DNA from: Gossypium raimondii
Taxonomy: Eukaryota; Streptophyta; Magnoliopsida; Malvales; Malvaceae
NCBI RefSeq assembly: GCF_025698545.1
Contig: NC_068576.1
Coordinates: 51,432,390-51,496,389 of the forward strand
Reading direction: 5' to 3'
Length of the DNA stretch: 64,000 bases
Shown: piece after piece, positions 46,849 through 56,600 of the stretch
How positions within the stretch are numbered: the stretch's first letter is position 1
Layout of the letters: each line of letters begins with the position of its first letter
Made by a program: the position numbers and the translations under genes
The notes under the pieces: generated by a model
Told to the model about the DNA's origin: nothing
What the model saw: only the letters and a program-made list of their open reading frames with translations
The model's database searches: none

Positions 46849-48121
46849 TGATGGTCACTAAATAACTATAAATATGACTAAGGTAAGCGCACCTATCGAA
46901 CAATAGTATAGTTATGGTTAGTAGGGAATATCATATCCACGAGGATTAAAAATATTAGTAATTACCGCTTTTCTATTATTTAGTCGACAAATTGGAGTGA
47001 TTGTTTTTAATCTAGAATTATTAAACTAATCTAACTAAGAACGCAACAAATAATGAAATAGGAAAATAATCGAAGATAACCAATGAACTAGACAATACCC
47101 AGGAAAGAATCCACCTAGACTTCACCTATTATTATGAATCTAAATAAAACTATTTATTCACTTGTGTCTTGATCCGTAGAAATCCCTAAATTATACCAAT
47201 ATCTCTTTCGAGAGTAAGAACAACTAACTCTAGGTTGATTAATTGAAATCTCTTTCTAATTAAAACCCCTATCGTCGCATTAACTCGATCTATGGATTCC
47301 CATATTAGATTTGACTCTAATCCGATAGATTTATGTTGTCCTATTTCTAGGATTGCATGCAACTCCACTCAATTATGTTAGATCTACTCTTAAACAGAGA
47401 CTTTTGCTCCACTGAAATAAGCACATTAACATGAATTAACATCCTAAAAATATTAAAACATGAAATAAGCATACATAATTGAGAACAAGACTCAAGTATT
47501 TATCGCATAAAAACAGAAATTAAATAATAAGATTCATCATAGGTTTCATCCTCTCTAGGTATATAGGGAATTTAGTTCATAATTCTGAACAGAAACATCT
47601 TAAAGTTAGGATAACAACAAGACATAAAGAAACTCAATAAAACTTCGAAGGAAATTAAATGGAGATCTTCAATCTTGAAGGAGAACCGCTTCCGAGTTGA
47701 TTCCGATGACGTTCTTCAAGTCTTTTCTTCGATCTTCTCTGAGTGCCCCATTAGGTATTTTTTTAATTGGTATTTATAAACTTTAGAATGCTCAGAAAGC
47801 CTAAAAATTGGGTTTTTCTGAGTATTTGGGAAGTAGGGTGCGATGTCGACACGGGCTGGAACATGGGCGTGTGGCCAGCCCGTGTGGCTCACACGGGCGT
47901 GTGGCCAACCTATGTGGAAATGCCCAGGCCGTGTGGATCCTGGAAATAACTCTATTTGTCTGATTTTAGCTCGTTTTTCGCTCCTTTTGCTCCCAAATGC
48001 TCTCTTAAGTATAGAAACATGAATTTAAAGGATTAGGAGCATCAAATTCACTAATTTACATAATTAATCATAAAAACGCATTAAAAATGAGATTAAAATA
48101 TGTTATTTTTATGATTTATCA
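46849..48121 (-). repeat. 5' LTR of the Athila-like element
   Basis: Runs TGATGGTCAC to GATTTATCA, followed by CCCTT (48122-48126) and then helicase pseudogene sequence. ACACGG-type palindromes sit at about 47845-47940. Confidence 0.92.
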
Positions 48122-49059
48122 CCCTTTCTATTGGAAGTTCGTGATTTTATTTGAATTGCAAAAACTGGCTCAGGTATTTACATTTTTGTACTTAACTAGT
48201 CCTTTAATTCTTACATAATCGTTGTCTTATGCTGAATCTAAATTTATTTGTGTTGTGTTGGGGCATTGGCCTTTGTGATCAGACATGACCTATTGACCAA
48301 ACGAAATGGTAAATCATCGAAGGAGAAGAATCCACTTTGCTTTGTACTTTCCCCTTCCCTACAAGAGAGTTGGCTGAATATGTATGCATTCGTTTGACTT
48401 GCTCTTGCATTAGCAATTTGTTTATAGTATATGTAGAAACTTTATCTGTGGGCTGTACTTACATAGTTTCTTCTATTTAGATGTCTTTTTAGCATATGAC
48501 ATCCTTTCCTGGATTTGGTTCAAATTTTCTTGGAGCTCGTGAGGTTGGTGAAGCAGTTAAACTCAGGATATAGTCATTAGAAGACCTGGTCGTTTGAAGG
48601 ATATGATGAATAATGAAGTGTGTCAGCTTAAGGAGGTATCTTTGGTGGTAAGTGGCTGCTCCTTTCTAGTCATTACTGTTTGGAATTATTCACTGGTTCT
48701 TTCAAATTGATTTCTCATCTTAATTGGCCCCAATTATATGCCGGTTGGAATGATGTTTCAAAGCACAATATGAACGTAACGAGGCACTCTCATTATTCAA
48801 TAAAGGAAGCTGTCGTTTGATGGTATGCTCTTGCAAATTAATTAATGAACATCATTGCTCTAATCTTTATTCTGGAACTGAATGTTGACAACAGCAGTGG
48901 GATATGTGATTGTTTATGGTGTTGCTATGACACAACACCTGGGGTTCATGTCAAGTTTACCAAGCATTACTTTTATGTTTTATTCACTTCAAGGAAATTG
49001 CTGCTGATGCTCCAAATGCTAAAAAAATAATATTTGACAATTCCTATGACGAAAACTGA

Positions 49060-50272
49060 TTCATGTATGTGGGGCTGCACCAAATTATGTAGAATCGGTA
49101 CATCACCTTTTTATTCTATGATTTTCCACCCTATTTTATTTATTTATTTATTTATTTATAAATCATTGGTTAAATAAATTACAGATTTTGCAGATAGGTA
49201 TTTAATTAAATTATTGAAAATCTTTGTTGTACGAAAAAAAAATGGAAGATTCTGCAAAATCTGCACAAGAGATGAGAAACAGTTTAGTATTGTGGAAAAC
49301 TGTCGCTGCACTCTTTAACGACTCGACTGTGAGACTCAGACAATAGTATTTGACTTTTTCTATTTGTATAATTGTGTGGCTAAGGATGTTTTACTAACTA
49401 TATTCTTGTACGCCAAGCTAAGCAAAGCTGCTAATAAATCTTATACATGCACTTCGATCATTCCGACGAAAGCCACGTCCACAAGCTTACTAATCGTATT
49501 CCGAGACTTCTAAGGGCTGAGTTTTTTAACTTCACGAATATGATTTTTTTTTTTAAATTCATTAATTTTTTTAATATAAATCATAGGGATATGTATCTAT
49601 ATATAATCCACATTTTGAATAGGGCTGATAAAAAAAACCGATGAAATCAATTAATTGAATTGAATCGATAATTTAATTTGGTTCGAGTTTTTTTATAGTT
49701 CGGTTCGATTTTGGTTAGTTGATGTTATTGAATCAAATCACATCACATCAATTCGATTCGATTTTAGTTTGTTTTTTTGAACATTGAAAAATAAAAATAA
49801 AATCCTTTTAAAATTATAATAAAATTATAAAATTTTTTAACATATAAACCCAATAAATAAAATCATTAAAACTAAACAAAATTCTAATTTCTAAATATAG
49901 CTTTTATTATACTTTTACCTTTTTTTCTAATATTATTATTATTAAAATTTCTTAGGTATATTAGTTCGATTTTAATTCGGAAAATAGAAAAACAGGATAC
50001 TCCTATTGGTTTAAAAAAAATGATTGGAGCTTTGGGTCGATTTAAAGGATGTAGCTGTCCCATTGGCCTAGGAGTGAACAAGCATCAAGGATTGGGTCTA
50101 TGGATATCGATGTTTCGGCTGGTTGTGCTAGTCGCCGAACCTATGTGTTCCATTTTACCAAGTCTACCTATCCGTGTTGAATTGCGCAGAAATTACAGAT
50201 TTGGGTTACTGCGTAACTATTTCTGAAAGTGTTTGCCATGAAAGTGGCTATGGCGTCTGGAATCGGAAGCAT
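49060..50272. other. Intergenic region between helicase pseudogene and NLR gene
   Basis: A (TTTA)n microsatellite lies at 49133-49159. About 49620-49990 has the style of a dispersed AT-rich repeat (GGTTCGAG, GTTCGGTTCGATTTTGG). No gene recognised. Confidence 0.4.
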
Positions 50273-50428
50273 ATGCCAATTTGTTTGAATAAGTATCACG
50301 ATTTTTTTTCCATCAGTGGAAAAGTCGACACAAAAGATGATATAGCTTTTGAATGCAAAAAAGAAACGCGTATATGCCCAAACTACTATAAAGGACATAA
50401 CTTTGAACTCATAAAACTATTGTATTAG
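50273..50428 (+). promoter_or_regulatory. Possible 51-codon upstream ORF before the NLR
   Basis: An ATG-initiated frame (MPICLNKYHDFFSISG...) ends in TAG at 50426-50428, ten bases before the NLR start codon. It has no recognised domain. If it is in the transcript it could lower NLR translation; otherwise it is chance. Confidence 0.25.
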
Positions 50429-50438
50429 AAAATTAAGG

Positions 50439-53243
50439 ATGGCTGAAATTGCAGTATCATTTCTTCTTGAAAAGCTCACAACTTTTCTGCAAAATGAGGT
50501 GGAGCTTTTACAAGGGATCCCTGAAGATTTACAGTACATCAAGGACGAGTTGCAGAGCTTGAAAGCTGTCCTGAGAGTGGCTGACTCGGTGGGGGAGAGT
50601 AACCAAGAACTCAAGGTATGGGTTCAGCAAGTGAGAGAGATTGCTTACGACACTGAAGATACCCTGGATGAATACAAGCTTGACGTTGTCAATGACCATA
50701 GGCATGGGCTTGATGCTTTTCTACACCAAGTTTGCTGCTTTACGAAAAACTTGAAAGCCCAACATCGGATTGCTTCCAAGATAAACGGCATCAAATCCAG
50801 AATCAGCAACGTATCTGCCAGGCGTCCGAATTTTGACAACAATGGGACTAGTGAGCAAGGTCCAAGCTCCATTGCCACAGTGAATCCATGGATAGACAGA
50901 AGAGGGGATGCCCTCCTTCTCGATAGCGTTGACTTAGTTGGTATTGACAACTCCAAAGAGCAGCTCGTCCAATGGTTGGTCGAGGGAAACTCCGGCCGCA
51001 AGGTGGTTTCTGTGGTCGGAATGGGTGGCTCCGGAAAAACCACCTTGGCCAAGCAAGTTTATGACAACACCAAAGTGAAGAAACATTTCGCCGTACATGT
51101 TTGGATCACCATTTCTCATCCTTTCAAGATAGAGGAGCTCCTAAGAAACATGGTACGGCAACTGTTTGATTCGATCAGGAAGCCGGTTCCTCAAGGTGTC
51201 GATGACATGGATTCGTTTCTCCTGAAAATGATAATCAAGGGTTTCCTTCAGCAAAGGAGGTACTTGATTGTTTTAGATGATGTTTGGCATATGAATGAAT
51301 GGGAAATGCTCGATCACGCATTAGCTAACAATGGCCGTGGTAGCTGTGTGTTGCTTACAACGCGTAACTCTGAGGTAGCTTCGACGTCGTGCATAGAATC
51401 TGAAGATAAGATCTTCAACTTAGAGCCCTTGTCTCCGGACGAGTCGTGGACTCTTTTCTGTAAGAAATGTTTCCAAAAGAACTCATGTCCTGCTGAATTG
51501 GAGAGACATTCTAGACGTATTTTGGACAAGTGTGAGGGGCTGCCCCTTGCAATTGTGGCCATTAGTGGTGTTTTGGCTACGAAAAGGCGTACAGTTGCGG
51601 AATGGGAGACGGTTTATCGTAGCCTCGGTGCTGAAATTGAGGACAACAGCAGGCTCATCAACTTCAAAGAAGTGCTTTTGCTGAGCTTCAATGATTTGCC
51701 ATACCACTTGAAATCTTGTTTCTTGTATTTAAGCCTCTTCCCTGGGAACCATCTGATTGAGAATATGAGACTGATTCGACTGTGGATTGCTGAAGGGTTT
51801 GTCGAAGCCAAAGAAGGAAAGACACAAGAAGAAGTTGCAGAGGACTACCTTAATGAACTCCTCAATAGAAGCATGATCCAGATAGCCGGGATGACGAACG
51901 ATGGAAGGGTCAAAGCATGCCGCATTCATGACCTTCTGCGAGAAATCATCATTTCAAATGCTAGGGACCAGAACTTCGTTGCAGTTGCTAAAGAACAAAA
52001 TGCAACATGGCCTGAAAAGGTTCGGCGCCTCGCAATACATAACGCATTGGCAAATGCACAACGGAATATGAATGCTTCTCATCTACGGTCTTTTTTTGCG
52101 TTTGATACGGGTGATCCACTCTCCTCTTCACCAACAGATACATTGATTCCTAATAGTTGCAGGCTGCTTAAGGTGTTGGATTTGCGAGCTGCGCCTATAG
52201 AGAATTTTCCAGAGGAAATTAGCAACTTGAGACTGTTAAGGTATCTTAGCTTGAGAGATACCAAAATCACGACAATTCCGAGTTCTATAAAGAAGCTTCA
52301 GGACTTAGAGACATTGGACCTTAAACACTCCCAAGTTTCGGAATTGCCAGTTGAGATCCTAAAGCTCCGAAAACTTCATCATCTTCTGGTATACCGTTAT
52401 GAATTCACCTCGTATTCACGTTTTCACTCCAAATACGGTTTTCAGGCCTTGTCAGGTATAGGAGCTCTACAATCCCTTCAAAAGCTTTGTTTTATGGATG
52501 TAAACCATGATAACGCACTTATCATGGAGCTGGGAAAACTGGTGCAACTTCGAAGACTAGGCATTACAAACATGAGAAAAGAAGATGGAAAGATTTTGTG
52601 CTCGTCCATCGAAAAGCTGATCAACCTTCATGCATTGTCAATTGTTTCATCGGTTAAGGAAGAGGTCATTGATCTGCAATGTCTTTCTTCTCCTCCTCAA
52701 CTACTTCAAAGGTTATACCTGTATGGGCGATTAGAGAAGTTACCAGAGTGGATACCTTGTCTCGAAAGCCTGGCAGTGATATATCTAAAATGGAGTAGGC
52801 TGCCAAATGATGCACTTGAATCTCTTCAAAACTTGCCCAACCTTGTACATCTTGAATTGCTGCAAGCTGTGGAAGGAGACACTTTACGTTTTAAGGCTGG
52901 CGGTTTCAAGGAGCTTAAACTTCTGGGTATAGACAAATTTGAAGGGCTGAGATGCATACAAGTAGAAGATGGAGCAATGCCTTGTCTTGAAAAGCTGAGC
53001 ATCCAACGTTGTAAATTGCTGGAGAGGGTGCCATTAGGGATTCAACATCTGACCAAGTTAAAAGTACTCGAGTTTTTCGATATGCCCGAGGAATTGATTA
53101 TGACCCTTGGTCCTGATGCAAACATTCCAGAAGTTTATTATACTTACTGGAGGAATGGAGAATGGGAGGTCTATTCTCTAGAGGGTTCAGCCGAGAATGG
53201 GAGGTCCATTAGCACTGAATCGCTTCAAAGTCGTTTTAAATGA
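50439..53243 (+). CDS. CC-NBS-LRR disease resistance protein, RPM1-like
   Basis: A 934-residue intracellular immune receptor in one exon. N-terminal coiled-coil (Rx-N) domain about 1-130 with the EDVID-type motif TEDTLDEY (about 72-79). NB-ARC domain about 165-500: P-loop GMGGSGKTT (194-202), kinase-2 LIVLDDVW (276-283), RNBS-B VLLTTRN (304-310), GLPL in CEGLPLAI (365-372), RNBS-D CFLYLSLFP (427-435) and an MHD-equivalent IHD (496-498). Leucine-rich repeats follow, for example LLKVLDLRAAPIENFPEE and LPVEILKLRKLHHLL, to the C-terminus. In this family ADP-to-ATP exchange activates oligomerisation and immunity; RPM1-type proteins often guard host targets such as RIN4. The lack of introns in the CDS is usual for the RPM1 group. 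No break was seen, so it is probably functional. Effector specificity cannot be inferred. Confidence 0.96.
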   Translation: MAEIAVSFLLEKLTTFLQNEVELLQGIPEDLQYIKDELQSLKAVLRVADSVGESNQELKVWVQQVREIAYDTEDTLDEYKLDVVNDHRHGLDAFLHQVCCFTKNLKAQHRIASKINGIKSRISNVSARRPNFDNNGTSEQGPSSIATVNPWIDRRGDALLLDSVDLVGIDNSKEQLVQWLVEGNSGRKVVSVVGMGGSGKTTLAKQVYDNTKVKKHFAVHVWITISHPFKIEELLRNMVRQLFDSIRKPVPQGVDDMDSFLLKMIIKGFLQQRRYLIVLDDVWHMNEWEMLDHALANNGRGSCVLLTTRNSEVASTSCIESEDKIFNLEPLSPDESWTLFCKKCFQKNSCPAELERHSRRILDKCEGLPLAIVAISGVLATKRRTVAEWETVYRSLGAEIEDNSRLINFKEVLLLSFNDLPYHLKSCFLYLSLFPGNHLIENMRLIRLWIAEGFVEAKEGKTQEEVAEDYLNELLNRSMIQIAGMTNDGRVKACRIHDLLREIIISNARDQNFVAVAKEQNATWPEKVRRLAIHNALANAQRNMNASHLRSFFAFDTGDPLSSSPTDTLIPNSCRLLKVLDLRAAPIENFPEEISNLRLLRYLSLRDTKITTIPSSIKKLQDLETLDLKHSQVSELPVEILKLRKLHHLLVYRYEFTSYSRFHSKYGFQALSGIGALQSLQKLCFMDVNHDNALIMELGKLVQLRRLGITNMRKEDGKILCSSIEKLINLHALSIVSSVKEEVIDLQCLSSPPQLLQRLYLYGRLEKLPEWIPCLESLAVIYLKWSRLPNDALESLQNLPNLVHLELLQAVEGDTLRFKAGGFKELKLLGIDKFEGLRCIQVEDGAMPCLEKLSIQRCKLLERVPLGIQHLTKLKVLEFFDMPEELIMTLGPDANIPEVYYTYWRNGEWEVYSLEGSAENGRSISTESLQSRFK

Positions 53244-53651
53244 TACTACTCAAATATTCCTGTTTATTAATCTGAATTGATGGGTATAATCTTTCTTTGC
53301 TGACATTTTTAGACATATGGTAATCAAGTTTGTTTGTTTATTGTTTTGGCTAAGTACGTATAATGCAATGACACTCTATTTCAAGATTGAAAAAAATGAC
53401 GATGACCACAACGTAGTATAAGCAGATTGCGTAGAGTTAGGAATCAGCTGTGTTTCAAAATTGCTTTGGCTTTAACTACAAAATATATAGCCAAAATTTC
53501 CCAGATAAGATCATTTAGATTCGACATCTTTACCGACGCCTTGCTTTCCACCCTGCACCAGAATCTCGGTTTCTTTCTCCAAGAAAAAGCCGTAATCAGG
53601 AGAAGCTATGCATTAGAAAATGTAAATGTGATATGTTTCACTCACAGCAAG
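53244..53651. other. Convergent spacer between NLR and SUV2
   Basis: About 400 bp holding the 3' ends of both genes. No separate feature recognised. The two 3' UTRs may overlap. Confidence 0.45.
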
Positions 53652-56600
53652 TCACTCTCCAAGATAAGTAGAAACCCTTCTCTTGAACATTCGCCCCAAG
53701 TCAACAATTTCAGATTCTCTCATCTGCTTGGTTATGCTTTCAGACAGCCTTTGAATCTGTTCTTTCCGGGACAATCTGTTTGCAATAGCAACTGTTAAAC
53801 TGACCATATCCCTGCTGTTGGTTAACAATCGCAATACAGTGGCAGAGTGTATCGGGTTTGACACGAGTCTATTGAGTAATATCAGCACTTCCCGTATCAA
53901 TAATGTCCTGCAGAAATGGAACTATTACATGAGCAGTCAATGTTTAAGACAAATAAAGTAGAACATCAAAGATTGTCAGCAATGTTTTCGGTATGATTGA
54001 AAAAGGATTGCAAGCATTGAGGGCAAAGAGCAAATAATGTGACTCACAGTTGGGGAATAATCATGCAGACAGAGCATTGAATGCAGACAATTTCATGCTA
54101 ACCCAAGCATCACAGAACAATGAAACAAACAGGCATACACACAGACAGAGCCATAGCTTACCTTGCCCTGAAGGTTTCATCAGAGTCTGTATTGACTGAG
54201 GCTTCCAAGTTTATCTCAGATGCCAATAGTTGCATAATTAGTGTTAGAAAATTTGCTTCTCTAGATAGCTTGTTATTCACTAGTATTTCAAAACCAGATT
54301 TTCCAGATGAGGCCACAAAAGCGAGTAAGGTGATTGCACTTTTGCGTAGTTCCAAGGCCTGAAAAGTTATTAGCTTCAGCAATCATATTCCATTACTTAA
54401 AAAAAAAAAAAAAAGGGCAGTCTTCTAGGGAAACCTTGGATAATCTTTACATCTATTTTTCAGTACCAATAATGCATTAACTCATGAAATAAATCAAGAA
54501 TGAAATTCTTTAATGTAACCTACTAGTGGAGAACCTAGGATAATCTTTACAACTTTTTTTAAGTACCAATCATGCATTAACTCATGAAATAAATCAAGAA
54601 TGAAATTTCTTTGACGTAACCTACTTGTAAACTGTTCCCAGAGCAAGCTATACAGTCAGCCAAACCCTCAAGAATCATAGTGAATCTTTCAGTAGCAGCT
54701 GTGTTTTCTGCACCATTAGCAGCATCAGCACTAGCCTCCGTTGTACAAGCAGAGCAGAATGTGACCACCAATTTAGGACCTTCATCCAACAAAGAACCAT
54801 AAGCCACTGGGAACAGGCACAGAGATAAAATTTAGTTTGGTTCAGCTTTTATTGAAAAATAACACTGTATTCCCCGGGGGGAGTCTAAAGACATTGTTCT
54901 ATCCCTGGCCTTAAAACCTGAAGATCAGCAAAGAACACGTACAGTCCAGGGATAGAAAAGTTCAAATGATCACAGGAAGGAGATTGAGATGGAGTTCTTA
55001 GGTTCATGCCTAGGTGTTCCCCTCTTGTACCAAAAAATTGTTCACAGAGAATATTCTAATTGAAAATGTCTAATAGTCTGTCTTGATATTTGTAATATGC
55101 TGACTTTAGTATTTAATTTGTTGCCATCCCTAAAGCAACATGTGATTTTAAAGCAGAATAAAACATGTATGATAGATCAACTAACTACTGAGTAGAAGAA
55201 TAAATTTCAAGCACATTGTTTCCTTTGCATTGAAAGAAAGAGGAAACAAGAAGCAGAAAGAACAGTACAATTTAAAAGCAGGTAAAGAGAGTGCACAGCC
55301 TCCTTCTGTACAAGCAATCCAGCTTCCATTTTCAGTAGTTGTGAAATACTGTCAAACACTTCACTGAGGCCAAACCTAGCTCAAGAAAAATAACTTTTAG
55401 AAAATAAAAAGTAGCATATCATCCGAGAAATTTGCAAAAGGAGTACCATACAAACTTACCTTTCTCTCTCTGTGTAAGCATCACTTCTCATTAGAATGAC
55501 ATTCATAATTGAGACTGCTTCCAATCTTACACATTCTTCACTACTATTCATCACAATTAGATGCACGAATTCAAAGAGATAAATCCAGTTTACATGGGAA
55601 AACAATGATGCAGAGCTAGTATCCCAACGTCCTTTCCCGCAGATATATTTTGCTTCAGAAGGTGTTACTCCAGTTGGCATGCAACTAGTGTAAGTCCCAT
55701 CCATTCCAATGCGTACCCAATCTCGAGTTTCATATCCAAATATATCATCAATGCTGCTCCCAGAGTAAAGATGCTCAGCCAAGAAGTTTTCCCTGAGTAG
55801 AGTGCACTGGAAAGATCAAATCAAAGTTCATAAGCACGCAATATGTATAAAGACTTAGAAAGTCTTCCCTTACCAAAGCATAGAGCATTTCCAGCAAAAT
55901 GAAAAATTGAAAAGCATACAATAGATAAATGGAAAAGCACAAATCACAGCTTCATAGACAATACTACAAGTTGTTATTTGAGGGAAGGCATAGGATAAAC
56001 ATTTTGAACACCAAAATTTCTTGTTTCCATTCATAATAAAAGGAAAATTAGATAATAATAAAAAAGGGAAGAACTGCATAAATCCAACCCGATTTTCTGA
56101 CATATTGAAAGAGATGGATTCTACCAGCCAAAGGTTCAACAAAAGCACATAAAAACCTCATGTCAAAAGGAAAATAAGAAACAACATACAAGTGCTAGCC
56201 ATACCTTCCTTTGGATTTTCTTTCAAAAGTTAAAAGATGGCTCAACAAGACATGTAGTATACGCAGTGATCTATAGACAATAACCACCTGTATCAAAAAG
56301 GATGATCCTCAGGAATTGCCAATAAAATAAGTAAAACTTAATAATTCAAACAAAAAGCACATATTTACACACAAAAAAAAGTAACAAATATCTTAAGACA
56401 CTTTTACAAGGCATGATCAATTAACTTCTCTTCTTTTACTTTTCAGGCTTGGTGAATATAGGGCAGCGAGGGGGTTGAGGGAGGGCATACCAATTTTTAA
56501 GTAGTTTGATATTGGTCTATAATGTTAGTAATGTGTAGAATTTCTTTCAGCAATTTCAAAAATGTTGAATGGTGTATAGAGTCATCCAATCTCTCCTGCC

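Larger units (their letters stand above)
40309..48121 (-). mobile_element. Ty3/gypsy Athila-like retrotransposon, non-autonomous
   Basis: The LTRs at 40309-41552 (1244 bp) and 46849-48121 (1273 bp) start TGATGRTCACTAA and end TTATCA, with perfect CCCTT duplications (40304-40308 and 48122-48126). Minus-strand order: PBS, Gag, retropepsin, then directly the integrase C-terminus, with no RT, RNase H or integrase core. A long non-coding tail follows before the 3' LTR, as in Athila/Tat elements. The first 365 bp of the LTRs differ at about 28 positions by eye (7-8%), so the insertion is older than the copia element at 313-5012. It interrupts the RH5-like gene. Confidence 0.93.
39891..49059 (+). 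pseudogene. RH5: DEAD-box RNA helicase (RH5-like), split by a retrotransposon
   Basis: 5' part 39891-40308: ATG, a Lys-rich N-terminus (a run of lysines, as in nucleolar RH5/DBP3-type helicases), then, in another frame from 40091, YVPLKSFANSNVPGN leading into the Q-motif region SPIHAWPF. The 7.8-kb element at 40309-48121 interrupts at TGGCCCTT, and one CCCTT copy resumes at 48122 (TTTCTATTGGAAG = FLLE). The helicase text then continues with a premature TGA, IAKTGSG at a splice donor near 48168, NGKSSKEKNPLCFVLSP at about 48303-48353 (frameshifted before the TRELA block), PGRLKDM at about 48578-48601, and the C-terminal FKEIAADAPNAKKIIFDNS ending at TGA 49057-49059. The DEAD box and most of the C-terminal helicase domain are missing. 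Introns remain, so it is not a processed copy. Intact family members unwind RNA in ribosome biogenesis. Family naming is from memory. Confidence 0.85.

Noticed and set aside
50645-51052. 135-codon minus-strand frame opposite the NLR
   Set aside because: Antisense shadow of the NB-ARC coding region.
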